Below, piece after piece: positions 6,758-14,859 of a stretch of 35,484 nt of DNA. This stretch comes from RYN-111 sp046723735. Its GTDB lineage: Bacteria > Actinomycetota > Actinomycetes > Mycobacteriales > SCTD01. Position numbers and translations under genes: made by a program. Numbering within the stretch: the stretch's first letter is position 1; each line of letters starts with the position of its first letter. Where the stretch lies: assembly GCA_046723735.1 (NCBI GenBank), contig JBKOVB010000109.1, forward strand, positions 1 to 35,484, in the 5' to 3' direction. The notes below the pieces were generated by a model, which was not told the DNA's origin, ran no database searches, and saw only the letters and a program-made list of their open reading frames with translations.

Positions 6758-7630
6758 GTGAACCTCCTCCTCGTCCCCGGCCAGGGGGCACAGACGCCCG
6801 GCATGCTCGCCCCGTGGCTCGACGTCCCGGGCGTGCGCGACGACCTCACCGCGTGGTCCACCGCGGTCGGCCTCGACCTGGTCCACCTCGGCACAGAGGC
6901 GGGCGCCGACGAGATCCGCGACACCGCCGTGGCGCAGCCGCTGCTCACGGCCACCGCGCTCGTCTCGGCCGGCGCGCTCGAGGCCGCCCCGGACCTCGTC
7001 TGCGGGCACAGCATCGGCGAGCTCGGCGCGCTCGCCGTCGCCGGCGTGCTCGCCCCGGCGGCGGCCGTCGAGCTCGCCGCCGCGCGCGGACGGCTCATGG
7101 CTGCTGCGGCTTCAGCGGCCCCCACTGGCATGGCGGCGACCCTCGGTGGCGACGAGGCCGTGGTCCGCGCCACCGCTGTGGAGCTCGGCCTGGAGGTCGC
7201 CACCGTCAACGTCGCCGGCCAGATCGTGTACGGCGGCCCGGTGGCTGCTCTCGACGCGCTGGCCGCCGCGCAGCCTGGTGGGGCGCGGGTCCGGAGGCTG
7301 GAGACCGCGGGCGCGTTCCACACGAGCGCGATGGCGTCCGCCGTACCCGGGTTCGCCGCGCTGGTCGCGAAGCTGCAGCCGCAGGACGCGCGCATCCCGG
7401 TCGTGGCCAACGCCGACGGAGCGGTGCTCACCGACGGTAGGGCCCTGCTGGACCGCCTGGTCGCGCAGCTGACCGGTCCGGTGCGCTTCGACCTGTGCCT
7501 CGTGACGATCGCCGAGCAGGGCCCGACGCGCGTGACCGAGCTGGCTCCGGCCGGCACCCTCACGTCCCTCGCGAAGCGCGCGCTGCCGGGCGTCGCGCTC
7601 GCCGCCGCGACGCCCCCGGTGCTCGTGTGA
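6758..7630 (+). CDS. fabD: Malonyl-CoA:ACP transacylase FabD
   Basis: A 290-residue enzyme that moves malonyl from CoA to acyl carrier protein. LLLVPGQGAQTPGM at the start and GHSIGELGAL carry the oxyanion and nucleophile motifs (Ser85); GAFHTSAM gives the catalytic His188. It is first in the eight-gene fab operon. The GTG at 6758 is chosen by homology to other FabD starts (the motif begins a few residues in) and by a -10-like hexamer 7 bases upstream. The stop overlaps the fabH start (GTGA, 7627-7630). The protein is slightly short for the family but has all key residues. Confidence 0.95.
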   Translation: MNLLLVPGQGAQTPGMLAPWLDVPGVRDDLTAWSTAVGLDLVHLGTEAGADEIRDTAVAQPLLTATALVSAGALEAAPDLVCGHSIGELGALAVAGVLAPAAAVELAAARGRLMAAAASAAPTGMAATLGGDEAVVRATAVELGLEVATVNVAGQIVYGGPVAALDALAAAQPGGARVRRLETAGAFHTSAMASAVPGFAALVAKLQPQDARIPVVANADGAVLTDGRALLDRLVAQLTGPVRFDLCLVTIAEQGPTRVTELAPAGTLTSLAKRALPGVALAAATPPVLV

Positions 7631-8568
7631 ACGGCGCAGCCCTTGCCGGCCTCGGCGTGCACCGCCCGGCCCGCCGCGACGACAACCTGGCCATCGCCGA
7701 GCGCATCGAGTCGAGCGATGAGTGGATCCGCACCCGCAGCGGCATCGTGACCCGTGGTGTGGCCGGGCCCGAAGAGTCGGTCGTCGAGATGGCAGCGAGC
7801 GCCGGCGCGAAGGCGCTGGCAGCGAGCGGGGTGGACGCGACCGACGTCGGCCTGGTGCTGCTCGCGACCTGCTCGATGCCGGGTCCCCTCCCCGGTGGGG
7901 CGCCAGAGCTGGCGCACCGGCTGGGTGCGACGCGTGCCGGTGCCAGCGACGTCGGCGCCGGGTGCGCGGGCTTCACCTACGCGCTCTCCTTCGCCGCCGA
8001 CGCGGTGCGGGTCGGCACCGCCGAGCACGTCCTCGTGGCCGGCTCCGAGAAGCTGCTGCCCTTCGTCGACCCGGACGACCGCGGCACCGCGTTCCTGTTC
8101 GGCGACGGTGCCGGCGCAGCCGTCGTGAGCCGTGCCGATCAGGACCGGATCGGCCCGGTGGTGTGGGCGCACGACGGCGGCCAGCACGCCCTGCTCACCC
8201 TGCACGGCACGCCGCCGCGGCTGTCCATGGAGGGCCGGGCCATCTACCGCTGGGCAACCACGAAGCTGCCCGACCTGTGCCGCGATGCCTGTGCGCGCGC
8301 GGGTGTGGCCCTGGAGGACCTCGCCGCCTTCGTGCCGCACCAGGCCAACCTGCGGATCAGCGAGTCGGTCGTCACCGCGCTCAAGCTCCCGTCCTCGGTG
8401 GTGCTCGCCCGTGACGTCGTCGACAGCGGCAACACCAGCGCCGCCTCCGTCCCGCTCGCCCTCGCCCGGCTCGTCGAGCGCGGCGAGGTCAGCAGCGGCG
8501 ATCCGGTCCTGCTCGTCGGCTTCGGCGCCGGCCTGACGGCCGCGGCCCAGGTCGTGCACTGCCCCTGA
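7627..8568 (+). CDS. fabH: 3-oxoacyl-ACP synthase III FabH
   Basis: A 313-residue initiating condensing enzyme that joins acyl-CoA to malonyl-ACP. Catalytic triad: Cys113 in GAGCAGFTYA, His238 in PHQANLRI and Asn269 in SGNTSAAS. SSDEWIRTRSGI near residue 35 is the family's N-terminal signature. Primer preference (acetyl or branched acyl-CoA) cannot be read from sequence; in related actinobacteria branched primers are common. The GTG start overlaps the fabD stop, so translation is coupled. acpP follows 43 bp downstream with its own Shine-Dalgarno sequence. Confidence 0.95.
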   Translation: MNGAALAGLGVHRPARRDDNLAIAERIESSDEWIRTRSGIVTRGVAGPEESVVEMAASAGAKALAASGVDATDVGLVLLATCSMPGPLPGGAPELAHRLGATRAGASDVGAGCAGFTYALSFAADAVRVGTAEHVLVAGSEKLLPFVDPDDRGTAFLFGDGAGAAVVSRADQDRIGPVVWAHDGGQHALLTLHGTPPRLSMEGRAIYRWATTKLPDLCRDACARAGVALEDLAAFVPHQANLRISESVVTALKLPSSVVLARDVVDSGNTSAASVPLALARLVERGEVSSGDPVLLVGFGAGLTAAAQVVHCP

Positions 8569-8611
8569 GATGTGCCAGTCCCCGAACATCCCCAACCGCA
8601 AGGAGCAACAC

Positions 8612-8866
8612 GTGACTCTCACCCAGACCGACGTCCTGACCGGCCTCGCCGAGGTGCTCGAGGAGGTGTGCGGCGTGCCGACCGACAAGGTCGTGCGCGA
8701 GGCGACCTTCACCAACGACCTCGAGGTCGACTCGCTCACCATGGTCGAGGTCGTCGTGGCCTGCGAGGAGCGCTTCGGCGTCCGCATCCCGGACGAGGCG
8801 CTCGAGCAGCTCACCACCGTCGGCGACGCGATCGACTACATCGCCAAGGCGGGCGTGTCCGTATGA
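8612..8866 (+). CDS. acpP: Acyl carrier protein AcpP
   Basis: An 84-residue acidic four-helix carrier protein. Ser41 in LEVDSLTMVEVV is the 4'-phosphopantetheine attachment site. The start GTG at 8612 has AAGGAG 7 bases upstream, the strongest ribosome site in the operon, which fits the high demand for ACP. The stop overlaps the fabF ATG (ATGA, 8863-8866). A second, stand-alone ACP is present at 23898 and is clearly different in sequence. Confidence 0.95.
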   Translation: MTLTQTDVLTGLAEVLEEVCGVPTDKVVREATFTNDLEVDSLTMVEVVVACEERFGVRIPDEALEQLTTVGDAIDYIAKAGVSV

Positions 8867-10071
8867 CCTCCGTCGCCGTCACCGGGCTCGGGGCACTGAC
8901 CCCGCTCGGCCCCGACGTCGCAGCCCTCACCGAGGGGCTGCTCGCCAGCCGCTCCGGGGTGCGCCTGCTCGAGGGCGAGCAGTGGGACGCGCTGCCGGCC
9001 CGGCTGGCGGCGACCGTGGAGCTCGAGGGGCGCCTCGAGCGCGTGGAGGCCCGCACCCTGGACCGAGTGCAGCAGGTCGCTCTCGTGGCCGCCCGTGAGG
9101 CCTGGGCCGACGCGGGTGCCCCCGAGGTGGCGCCCGAGCGGCTCGCCGTCGTCATCGGCTCGGGCATTGGCGGCGCCCTGACGCTGCTGCAGCAGTACGA
9201 CGTGCTGCAGGCCAAGGGGCCGCGCCTGGTCAGCCCCCACCTGGTCCCGATGCTCATGCCGAACGGCCCGGCCGCCACGGTCGGGCTGGCGCTGGGCGCC
9301 CGCGCCGGCGTGCACACGCCGGTGAGCGCCTGTGCCTCCGGGGCGGAGGCCATCGCGGTCGCGCTGGAGCTGCTTCGCAGCGGGCGGGCCGACGTGGTCG
9401 TCACCGGCGGCGCGGAGGCCTGCGTGCACCCGCTGCCGATGGCCGGCTTCGCGCAGATGCGGGCGCTGTCGACGCGCCACGACGCGCCCGAGGCCGCGTC
9501 ACGGCCCTACGACAAGGGCCGGGACGGCTTCGTGCTCGGAGAGGGTGCCGGCATCCTCGTCCTCGAGACCGAGGAGCACGCCCGTGCCCGTGGCGCCCGG
9601 GTGCACGCCCGTCTCGCGGGCGCGGGGCTCGCCGCCGACGCGCACCACGTCACCGCGCCGGACCCGGAGGGGACCGGCGCAGCCCGCAGCATCACGATCG
9701 CGCTGCAGGACGCCGAGCTCGCGCCGACCGACATCGGGCACGTCAACGCCCACGCCACGAGCACGCCGCTCGGGGACATCGCGGAGGCCCGCGCACTCGG
9801 GCTCGCCCTCGGGTCGCACCGGCCGGCCGTGACCGCCACCAAGTCGTGCACCGGCCACCTCTTGGGTGCCGCCGGCGCCGTCGAGGCGGTCGCCACCGTC
9901 GTGGCGCTGCGTGACGGGGTCGTCGCCCCGATCCGCAACCTCGACGACATGGACGACGAGGCCGACATCGACGCAGTGCGCTTCGTCCCCCGCGAGCTGG
10001 ACCACCACGCCGCCCTGTCCACCTCCTTCGGCTTCGGAGGCCACGACGTGTCCCTGGTGTTCGTGCGATGA
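8863..10071 (+). CDS. fabF: 3-oxoacyl-ACP synthase II FabF
   Basis: A 402-residue elongating condensing enzyme. The Cys-His-His triad is complete: Cys157 in SACASGAEA, His297 in HVNAHATSTPLGD and His332 in CTGHLLGAAGA. The TGLGALTPLG start is the family signature, so the ATG at 8863 is secure. It overlaps acpP and accD by 4 bases each (ATGA), so all three are translationally coupled. It is the only elongating ketosynthase in the window; mycobacteria have two (kasA, kasB) in the equivalent cluster. Confidence 0.96.
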   Translation: MTSVAVTGLGALTPLGPDVAALTEGLLASRSGVRLLEGEQWDALPARLAATVELEGRLERVEARTLDRVQQVALVAAREAWADAGAPEVAPERLAVVIGSGIGGALTLLQQYDVLQAKGPRLVSPHLVPMLMPNGPAATVGLALGARAGVHTPVSACASGAEAIAVALELLRSGRADVVVTGGAEACVHPLPMAGFAQMRALSTRHDAPEAASRPYDKGRDGFVLGEGAGILVLETEEHARARGARVHARLAGAGLAADAHHVTAPDPEGTGAARSITIALQDAELAPTDIGHVNAHATSTPLGDIAEARALGLALGSHRPAVTATKSCTGHLLGAAGAVEAVATVVALRDGVVAPIRNLDDMDDEADIDAVRFVPRELDHHAALSTSFGFGGHDVSLVFVR

Positions 10072-11447
10072 CCTCGACCGCCGAGATCTCGCAGCCCTGC
10101 CTGGAGCGGCTGGACGCCCTCCTCGACGACTGGGACCTGTTCCAGGCCGTCGACGGGGTGGCATCCGCCGTCGGCACGATCCGCGGGGTCGAGACCGTCG
10201 CGTTCGCGACCGACCCGACCGTGCAGGGCGGCGCCCTCGGCATCGAGGGGTGTGGTGCGATCTCCGACGCCACCGACCTGGCCAACCTCCGCGGCGCCCC
10301 GGTCGTCGGCGTCTGGCACTCCGGCGGCGCCCGCCTCCGCGAGGGGGTGGGGTCGCTCGACGCCGTCGGACGCGTGTTCGCCGCTCAGACCCGCGCCTCG
10401 GGCCGGGTGCCGCAGATCTCGGTGGTACTCGGCCCGGCGGCGGGGGGTGCCGCCTACGGACCGGCGCTCACCGACGTGGTCGTCATGGGCCCGTCCGGAC
10501 GGGTGTTCGTCACCGGGCCCGACGTCGTGCGCCGGGTCACCGGCGAGGACATCGACATGGAGCGGCTCGGAGGCCCGGACACGCACGGCCGGATCAGCGG
10601 GGTCGCACACCTGGTGGCCCCGACCGACCAGGACGCCCTCTACTCCGCCCGCCGGCTCGCGCTGCTGCTCGGCAAGCACCAGCTCACGCCCTCGGACGAC
10701 CCGATGCCCGACCCCGGGCCGCTCGTTCCCAGCGACCCGCGGCACTCCTACGACGTGCGGCCCGTCATCAAGGCGGTCCTGGACCCGGGCAGCCACCTCG
10801 AGCTGCACAAGGACTGGGCGACCAGTGCGGTCACCATGCTCGGTCGGCTCGGCGGCCGCTCGGTCGGCGTCGTCGCCAACGACCCGCAGCGCATGGCGGG
10901 CTGCCTCGACGCCGAGACCGGTGACAAGACCGGCCGCTTCGTCACCTGGTGCGACACCATGGGCCTGCCGCTCGTCTTCCTCGTCGACGTGCCGGGCTAC
11001 CTGCCCGGTGTCGGGCAGGAGGACGAGGGCGTGCTGCGTCGCGGGGCCAAGCTCCTGCACGCCTACGCCGGCGCCCGCGTCCCGCGGCTGACCGTCATCA
11101 CCCGCAAGGCGTACGGCGGGGCCTTCATCGCCATGGGCTCCAAGGGGCTCGGCGCCGACCAGGTGTACGCCTGGCCCGGGGCGCAGGTCGACGTCATGGG
11201 TGCAACCGCCGCGGTGGAGGTGCTGCACCGCCGCGAGCTCGCCGCCGAGCGGGACCCGTCCGCCCGGGCCGCCCTGGTGCTGCGGCTCGCGGCCGAGCAC
11301 GAGGCGACCACCGGTGGCCTGACCCGCGCCATCGAGTGCGGTGCCGTCGACGAAGTCATCGAGCCTTCAGAGACGCGGACCAAGCTGATCGAGGCCCTGT
11401 CCGCACTGCCCTCCCGTCGGGGCAAGCGACCGAACGGACCGCAGTGA
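10068..11447 (+). CDS. accD: Acyl-CoA carboxylase carboxyltransferase (beta) subunit
   Basis: A 459-residue biotin-dependent carboxyltransferase with both crotonase-like halves: the N-half with WHSGGARLREG and LGPAAGGAAYGPALTD, the C-half with FLVDVPGYLPG and TRKAYGGAFIAM. With a biotinylated alpha subunit encoded elsewhere it would make malonyl-CoA for FabD. Its place behind fabF parallels accD6 behind kasA/kasB in Mycobacterium tuberculosis, so it is likely the AccD6 equivalent, though acyl-CoA specificity cannot be read here. ATG overlaps the fabF stop; fabG follows after 1 base. Confidence 0.92.
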   Translation: MTSTAEISQPCLERLDALLDDWDLFQAVDGVASAVGTIRGVETVAFATDPTVQGGALGIEGCGAISDATDLANLRGAPVVGVWHSGGARLREGVGSLDAVGRVFAAQTRASGRVPQISVVLGPAAGGAAYGPALTDVVVMGPSGRVFVTGPDVVRRVTGEDIDMERLGGPDTHGRISGVAHLVAPTDQDALYSARRLALLLGKHQLTPSDDPMPDPGPLVPSDPRHSYDVRPVIKAVLDPGSHLELHKDWATSAVTMLGRLGGRSVGVVANDPQRMAGCLDAETGDKTGRFVTWCDTMGLPLVFLVDVPGYLPGVGQEDEGVLRRGAKLLHAYAGARVPRLTVITRKAYGGAFIAMGSKGLGADQVYAWPGAQVDVMGATAAVEVLHRRELAAERDPSARAALVLRLAAEHEATTGGLTRAIECGAVDEVIEPSETRTKLIEALSALPSRRGKRPNGPQ

Positions 11448-11448
11448 C

Positions 11449-12156
11449 GTGACGACTTCCCGCTCCGTCCTCGTGACCGGCGGCAACCGGGGCATCGGCC
11501 TCGCGACCGCCAGAATGCTTGCGGCTCAAGGACATCGCGTCGCGGTGACCTCCCGCTCGGGGGAGGTCGAGGGCTTCCTGACGGCCAAGTGCGACGTGAC
11601 CTCGGCGGACGAGGTCGAGGCCGCGTTCTCCCTCGTCGAGGAGGCCCAGGGCCCAGTCGAGGTCCTGGTCTCCAACGCCGGGATCACCGACGACCAGCTG
11701 CTGCTCCGGATGACGGAGGAGTCGTTCGAGCGGGTCGTCGACACCAACCTGACGGCGGCCTACCGGCTCGCCAAGCGCGCGTCGCGCTCGATGCTGCGCG
11801 CCAAGTGGGGGCGGCTGTTGTTCGTCTCCTCGGTCGTGGGGCTGTCCGGCGGCGCCGGCCAGGCGTCGTACGCCGCCTCCAAAGCCGGGCTCGTCGGCTT
11901 CTCGCGGTCGCTCGCTCGCGAGCTCGGCGCCCGCGGCATCACCTCGAACGTGGTGGCGCCAGGGTTCGTCGACACCCACATGACCGCGGTGCTCCCCGAC
12001 GCCCGCAAGGAGCAGGTGCTCGCCTCCATCCCGGCCGGGCGTACCGCCCACCCCGACGAGGTGGCCGCAGTGCTCGCGTTCCTCGCCGGCGACGCGGCGT
12101 CGTACGTCAACGGGGCCGTCGTCCCCGTCGACGGCGGCCTGGGCATGGGGCACTGA
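11449..12156 (+). CDS. fabG: 3-oxoacyl-ACP reductase FabG
   Basis: A 235-residue short-chain dehydrogenase/reductase. The cofactor motif TGGNRGIG lies near residue 10, SNAG in the middle, and the catalytic residues Ser128, Tyr141 and Lys145 in FVSSVVG and SYAASK. It would reduce 3-oxoacyl-ACP with NADPH. The sequence resembles mycobacterial MabA (FabG1). Here fabG and fabI are not adjacent, as they are in the mycobacterial mabA-inhA operon, but separated by a hydrolase gene. GTG start lies 1 base after the accD stop; the next gene starts directly at its stop. Confidence 0.94.
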   Translation: MTTSRSVLVTGGNRGIGLATARMLAAQGHRVAVTSRSGEVEGFLTAKCDVTSADEVEAAFSLVEEAQGPVEVLVSNAGITDDQLLLRMTEESFERVVDTNLTAAYRLAKRASRSMLRAKWGRLLFVSSVVGLSGGAGQASYAASKAGLVGFSRSLARELGARGITSNVVAPGFVDTHMTAVLPDARKEQVLASIPAGRTAHPDEVAAVLAFLAGDAASYVNGAVVPVDGGLGMGH

Positions 12157-12939
12157 ATGACCGCGACCTTGGAGCCGATCACCCGGGTCGGCGGCGTGAA
12201 CGTCGTCGCCCTCGGCGACGGTGGCCCGGTCACCGTGTTCGCGCACGGCCTCGGCGGCTCGATCGCCGAGACCCGGCCGCTCGCGACCCGCTGCCCCGGC
12301 ACCCGGGTGCTGCTCGACTTCCACGGCCACGGCGACTCCGACGGGCTCGACGCCGGCTGGGACTACGACCTGCTCGCCGACGACCTGCTCACCGTGGCGG
12401 ACGCGTTCGACGCCACCCGCGCGGTCGGCCTCTCGCTCGGGTCCAGCGCGCTGCTGCGGGCCCTGTCGCGCGACCCCGCGCGCTTCGAGCGCCTCGCGTT
12501 CGTGCTGCCCGCCGCCATCGACGACTCACGGCGTGACGGCGCCACCGAGCGGCTGCACCGGCTGGGCGCCGCCATCGCGGCCTCCGATGCCGACGCCGCG
12601 GCCGAGCACCTGCTCGAGGAGCTGCCGGCCGTCGTACGGGCTCGTCGAGGGGTGGAGCTGCTGGTACGACGGCGGGCGGCGTCCCTCGTCACCCGGCCCG
12701 CCCCGGCGCCGGCCTTCGACGACCGTCCCCTGCACGACCGCGCGCTGCTGCCGCAGCTGACCGTGCCGTCGCTGGTCATGGCGCAGGAGGACGACCCGCT
12801 GCACCCCGTGGAGCTCGCGCAGGAGCTGCACGCCGGGCTGCCTGCCTCCTCGTTGACGGTGCTCCCACCCGGCGGCGTGTTCTGGACCGCCGCCCGCGAG
12901 GCCCAGGAGGCACTCGCCCGATTCCTCGTGGAGGACTGA
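12157..12939 (+). CDS. Alpha/beta-hydrolase-fold protein within the fab operon, catalytic His apparently lost
   Basis: A 260-residue alpha/beta hydrolase. HGLGGS forms the oxyanion region, GLSLGSS supplies the nucleophilic serine elbow (Ser at ~93) and QEDDPLHP the acidic residue. The usual C-terminal His after strand 8 is not found: the segment reads PPGGVFWTAA where a GGH-type motif is expected, so Val stands in the His position. It may therefore be a non-catalytic or altered hydrolase. Its place between fabG and fabI, with no gaps (start abuts the fabG stop, and its stop shares a base with the fabI ATG), suggests a lipid-related role such as acyl-ACP or acyl-CoA editing. That is inference. 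Confidence 0.82.
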   Translation: MTATLEPITRVGGVNVVALGDGGPVTVFAHGLGGSIAETRPLATRCPGTRVLLDFHGHGDSDGLDAGWDYDLLADDLLTVADAFDATRAVGLSLGSSALLRALSRDPARFERLAFVLPAAIDDSRRDGATERLHRLGAAIAASDADAAAEHLLEELPAVVRARRGVELLVRRRAASLVTRPAPAPAFDDRPLHDRALLPQLTVPSLVMAQEDDPLHPVELAQELHAGLPASSLTVLPPGGVFWTAAREAQEALARFLVED

Positions 12940-13703
12940 TGCTGCTCGAAGGCAAGCGCCTGCTCGTGACCGGCGTCCTGACCGACTCCTCGATCGCGTA
13001 CTCCGTCGCACGGCTCGCGGCCGAGCAGGGTGCGACGTGCGTGCTCACCGGCTTCGGTCGGTCGCTGTCGCTGACCACGCGCATCGCGAAGCGGTTGCCT
13101 GGGAACCCCCCGGTCATCGAGCTCGACGTCACGTCCGAGGAGGACCTGTCCTCGCTGGCCAAGCGCGTCCTCGAGCACGTGGACGGGCTCGACGGAGTGC
13201 TGCACGCGATCGGCTTCGCCCCGGCGGACGCGCTCGGTAACGGCGTGCTCGAGACCTCGTGGGAGTCGGTCGGCACGGCGCTGCAGGTGTCGACCTGGTC
13301 GTACGCCGCGCTGGCCCGTGCCGCGCTGCCCGTCATGGGGCAGGGCGGGTCGTACGTCGGCCTCGACTTCGACGCCCGGGTCGCCTGGCCGGCGTACGAC
13401 TGGATGGGCGTCGCCAAGGCCGGGCTGGAGAGCGCGAACCGTTACGTCGCAAGGGATCTCGGCGCGCACGGCATCCGCGCCAACCTGGTGTCCGCCGGGC
13501 CGCTGAAGACCATGGCCGCCAAGTCGATCCCCGGCTTCGCCCAGTTCGAGCAGGCCTGGACCGACCGCGCCCCCCTCGGCTGGGACATCACGGACCCTGA
13601 GCCGGTGGCGAAGGCTTGCGTGGCGCTGCTGTCCGACTGGTTCCCCGCCACCACCGGAAGCGTGGTCTACGTCGACGGCGGGTTCAGCGCGCTGGGCGTC
13701 TGA
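12939..13703 (+). CDS. fabI: Enoyl-ACP reductase FabI/InhA type
   Basis: A 254-residue NADH-dependent enoyl reductase of the InhA/FabI branch of SDR proteins. The start MLLEGKRLLVTGVLTDSSIA and the catalytic Tyr153-x6-Lys160 (YDWMGVAK) match InhA (YNWMTVAK type). HAIGFAP and the late PLKTMAAKSIPGF substrate-loop motif are also present. It is the last gene of the operon and would complete each elongation cycle. ATG shares one base with the preceding stop (TGATG). No convincing terminator was recognised in the 130 bp after it. Confidence 0.95.
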   Translation: MLLEGKRLLVTGVLTDSSIAYSVARLAAEQGATCVLTGFGRSLSLTTRIAKRLPGNPPVIELDVTSEEDLSSLAKRVLEHVDGLDGVLHAIGFAPADALGNGVLETSWESVGTALQVSTWSYAALARAALPVMGQGGSYVGLDFDARVAWPAYDWMGVAKAGLESANRYVARDLGAHGIRANLVSAGPLKTMAAKSIPGFAQFEQAWTDRAPLGWDITDPEPVAKACVALLSDWFPATTGSVVYVDGGFSALGV

Positions 13704-13835
13704 GGCGCGCATCACCGGCGAAGTGCGCCCGTTGCGTCGTTCCGTCATGGTTGCTCCGGGAGGAGAGGGTCACCGGCGCGCCACTGGTGGTGCGTGACGG
13801 GCCGGGTACATCCGGTGCGCACGAAGGAGGTGCGT

Positions 13836-14225
13836 ATGACCCGGCAACGTGAGGACAGCACCGTCTCGACCGCCGACCTGGTCGGCGACGACGTGCCACA
13901 CCAGGCGCAGGACCCGGGCGTCGAGAGCGAGCTGAGCGTCGAGGAGACCGACGACGACGTCAGCCTCGTGGACGACGAGGAGCGGAGTTCGTTCCGACAG
14001 CGGTGGGCGGACGCGCAGGGCCGCTTCGTCGACGACCCGCGTGCCGCGGTGCGGGACGCGGACGCCCTCGTCGCCGAGGTGATGCAGTCCCTGGCGCGTA
14101 ACTTCGCCGGCCGCAAGGCGGAGCTCGAGCAGCAGTGGAGCCAGGAGGACGAGCCTGACACCGAGCAGCTGCGCCAGGCGCTGCAGCGCTACCGGCTGTT
14201 CTTCTCGCGCCTGCTCGCCACCTGA
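13836..14225 (+). CDS. Small acidic protein, related to its downstream neighbour
   Basis: A 129-residue, very acidic soluble protein of unknown function. The N-terminal ~50 residues are Asp/Glu-rich and probably disordered. The rest holds a helical motif (SFRQRWADAQGRFVDDPRAA then VRDADALVAEVM) that is repeated in the next protein. The ATG has an excellent GAAGGAGG site. A GGGTAC hexamer at 13804-13809 could be the -10 of an alternative-sigma (SigB-like) promoter, but no clear -35 was found. It forms a two-gene unit with the gene at 14237. I do not recognise a named family. Confidence 0.75.
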   Translation: MTRQREDSTVSTADLVGDDVPHQAQDPGVESELSVEETDDDVSLVDDEERSSFRQRWADAQGRFVDDPRAAVRDADALVAEVMQSLARNFAGRKAELEQQWSQEDEPDTEQLRQALQRYRLFFSRLLAT

Positions 14226-14236
14226 AGGAGGAACCG

Positions 14237-14782
14237 ATGTCCGGAACCGAGATCGCCCTGCTCGTCGTGGCTGTGGTGCTGGCGCTCGTGGTGATCGGCC
14301 TCGTGGTCGCGATGATGCGGCAGCGCAAGCTGAAGGACCGCTTCGGGCCGGAGTACGAGCGGACCGTGGATGAGGCGGGCAGTCGGCGTGCCGCCGAGAA
14401 GGAGCTCAGCAGCCGCGAGCAGCGGCACGAGGCCCTCGATATCCGGCCGCTGGACGAGGAGTCCCGGCAGAGCTACGCGCAGGCCTGGCGCGAAACGCAG
14501 GAGCGGTTCGTGGACTCGCCGCAGCTCGCGATCGTGGACGCCGACCACCTGATCGGCCAGGTCATGCTGGCTCGCGGCTATCCCACGGGGGACTTCGACC
14601 AGCAGGCCCGAGACCTGTCCGTGGAGCACGCCCGCGTCGTCGACCACTACCGGGCGGCGCACGAGGTGTATGAGCACAGCGAGCACGGCGAGGCCACCAC
14701 CGAGGACCTGCGCGGCGCGATGGTCCACTACCGGGCGCTGTTCGCGGACCTCGTGGAGAGCCCCCAGCTGTCATCCCGCTGA
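14237..14782 (+). CDS. Single-pass membrane protein sharing a domain with its neighbour
   Basis: A 181-residue protein with one N-terminal transmembrane helix (residues ~5-27) followed by RQRKLKDRFGPEYERTV, a basic juxtamembrane segment. The cytoplasmic part repeats the neighbour's motif (YAQAWRETQERFVDSPQLAI then VDADHLIGQVM) and ends in a helical region with HYRALFADL, again matching the neighbour's RYRLFFSRL. So the two genes encode soluble and membrane-bound versions of one helical domain. ATG has GGAGG upstream, 11 bp after the previous stop. A bidirectional hairpin follows. Function unknown; an envelope-stress role is a guess. Confidence 0.78.
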   Translation: MSGTEIALLVVAVVLALVVIGLVVAMMRQRKLKDRFGPEYERTVDEAGSRRAAEKELSSREQRHEALDIRPLDEESRQSYAQAWRETQERFVDSPQLAIVDADHLIGQVMLARGYPTGDFDQQARDLSVEHARVVDHYRAAHEVYEHSEHGEATTEDLRGAMVHYRALFADLVESPQLSSR

Positions 14783-14791
14783 TCTGGAACG

Positions 14792-14834
14792 CCGGTACGG
14801 CGGCTGCCGAGGGGGCTGGCTCCCGCCGTACCGG
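14792..14834. terminator. Bidirectional hairpin between convergent genes
   Basis: Perfect 12-bp arms CCGGTACGGCGG (14792-14803) and its complement (14823-14834) with a 19-base loop, placed between the membrane protein gene and the convergent protease gene. Confidence 0.7.
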
Positions 14835-14859
14835 GCCGTGAGACGCGTCGGGAAAGGCG

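Noticed and set aside
6610..8817. Very long minus-strand open frame (735 codons) antisense to fabD-fabH-acpP
   Set aside because: Low-complexity Ala/Arg/Ser-rich translation with no motifs; the opposite strand encodes FabD, FabH and AcpP with complete catalytic residues. Long antisense frames are expected at this GC content.
9507..11300. Minus-strand frame of 597 codons opposite fabF and accD
   Set aside because: Antisense artefact; FabF and AccD catalytic motifs are intact on the plus strand.
13804..13809. GGGTAC as a SigB-like -10 element before the small paired genes
   Set aside because: The hexamer fits, but no matching -35 (GnnT/GTTT type) at the required distance was convincing, so it is not listed as a promoter.
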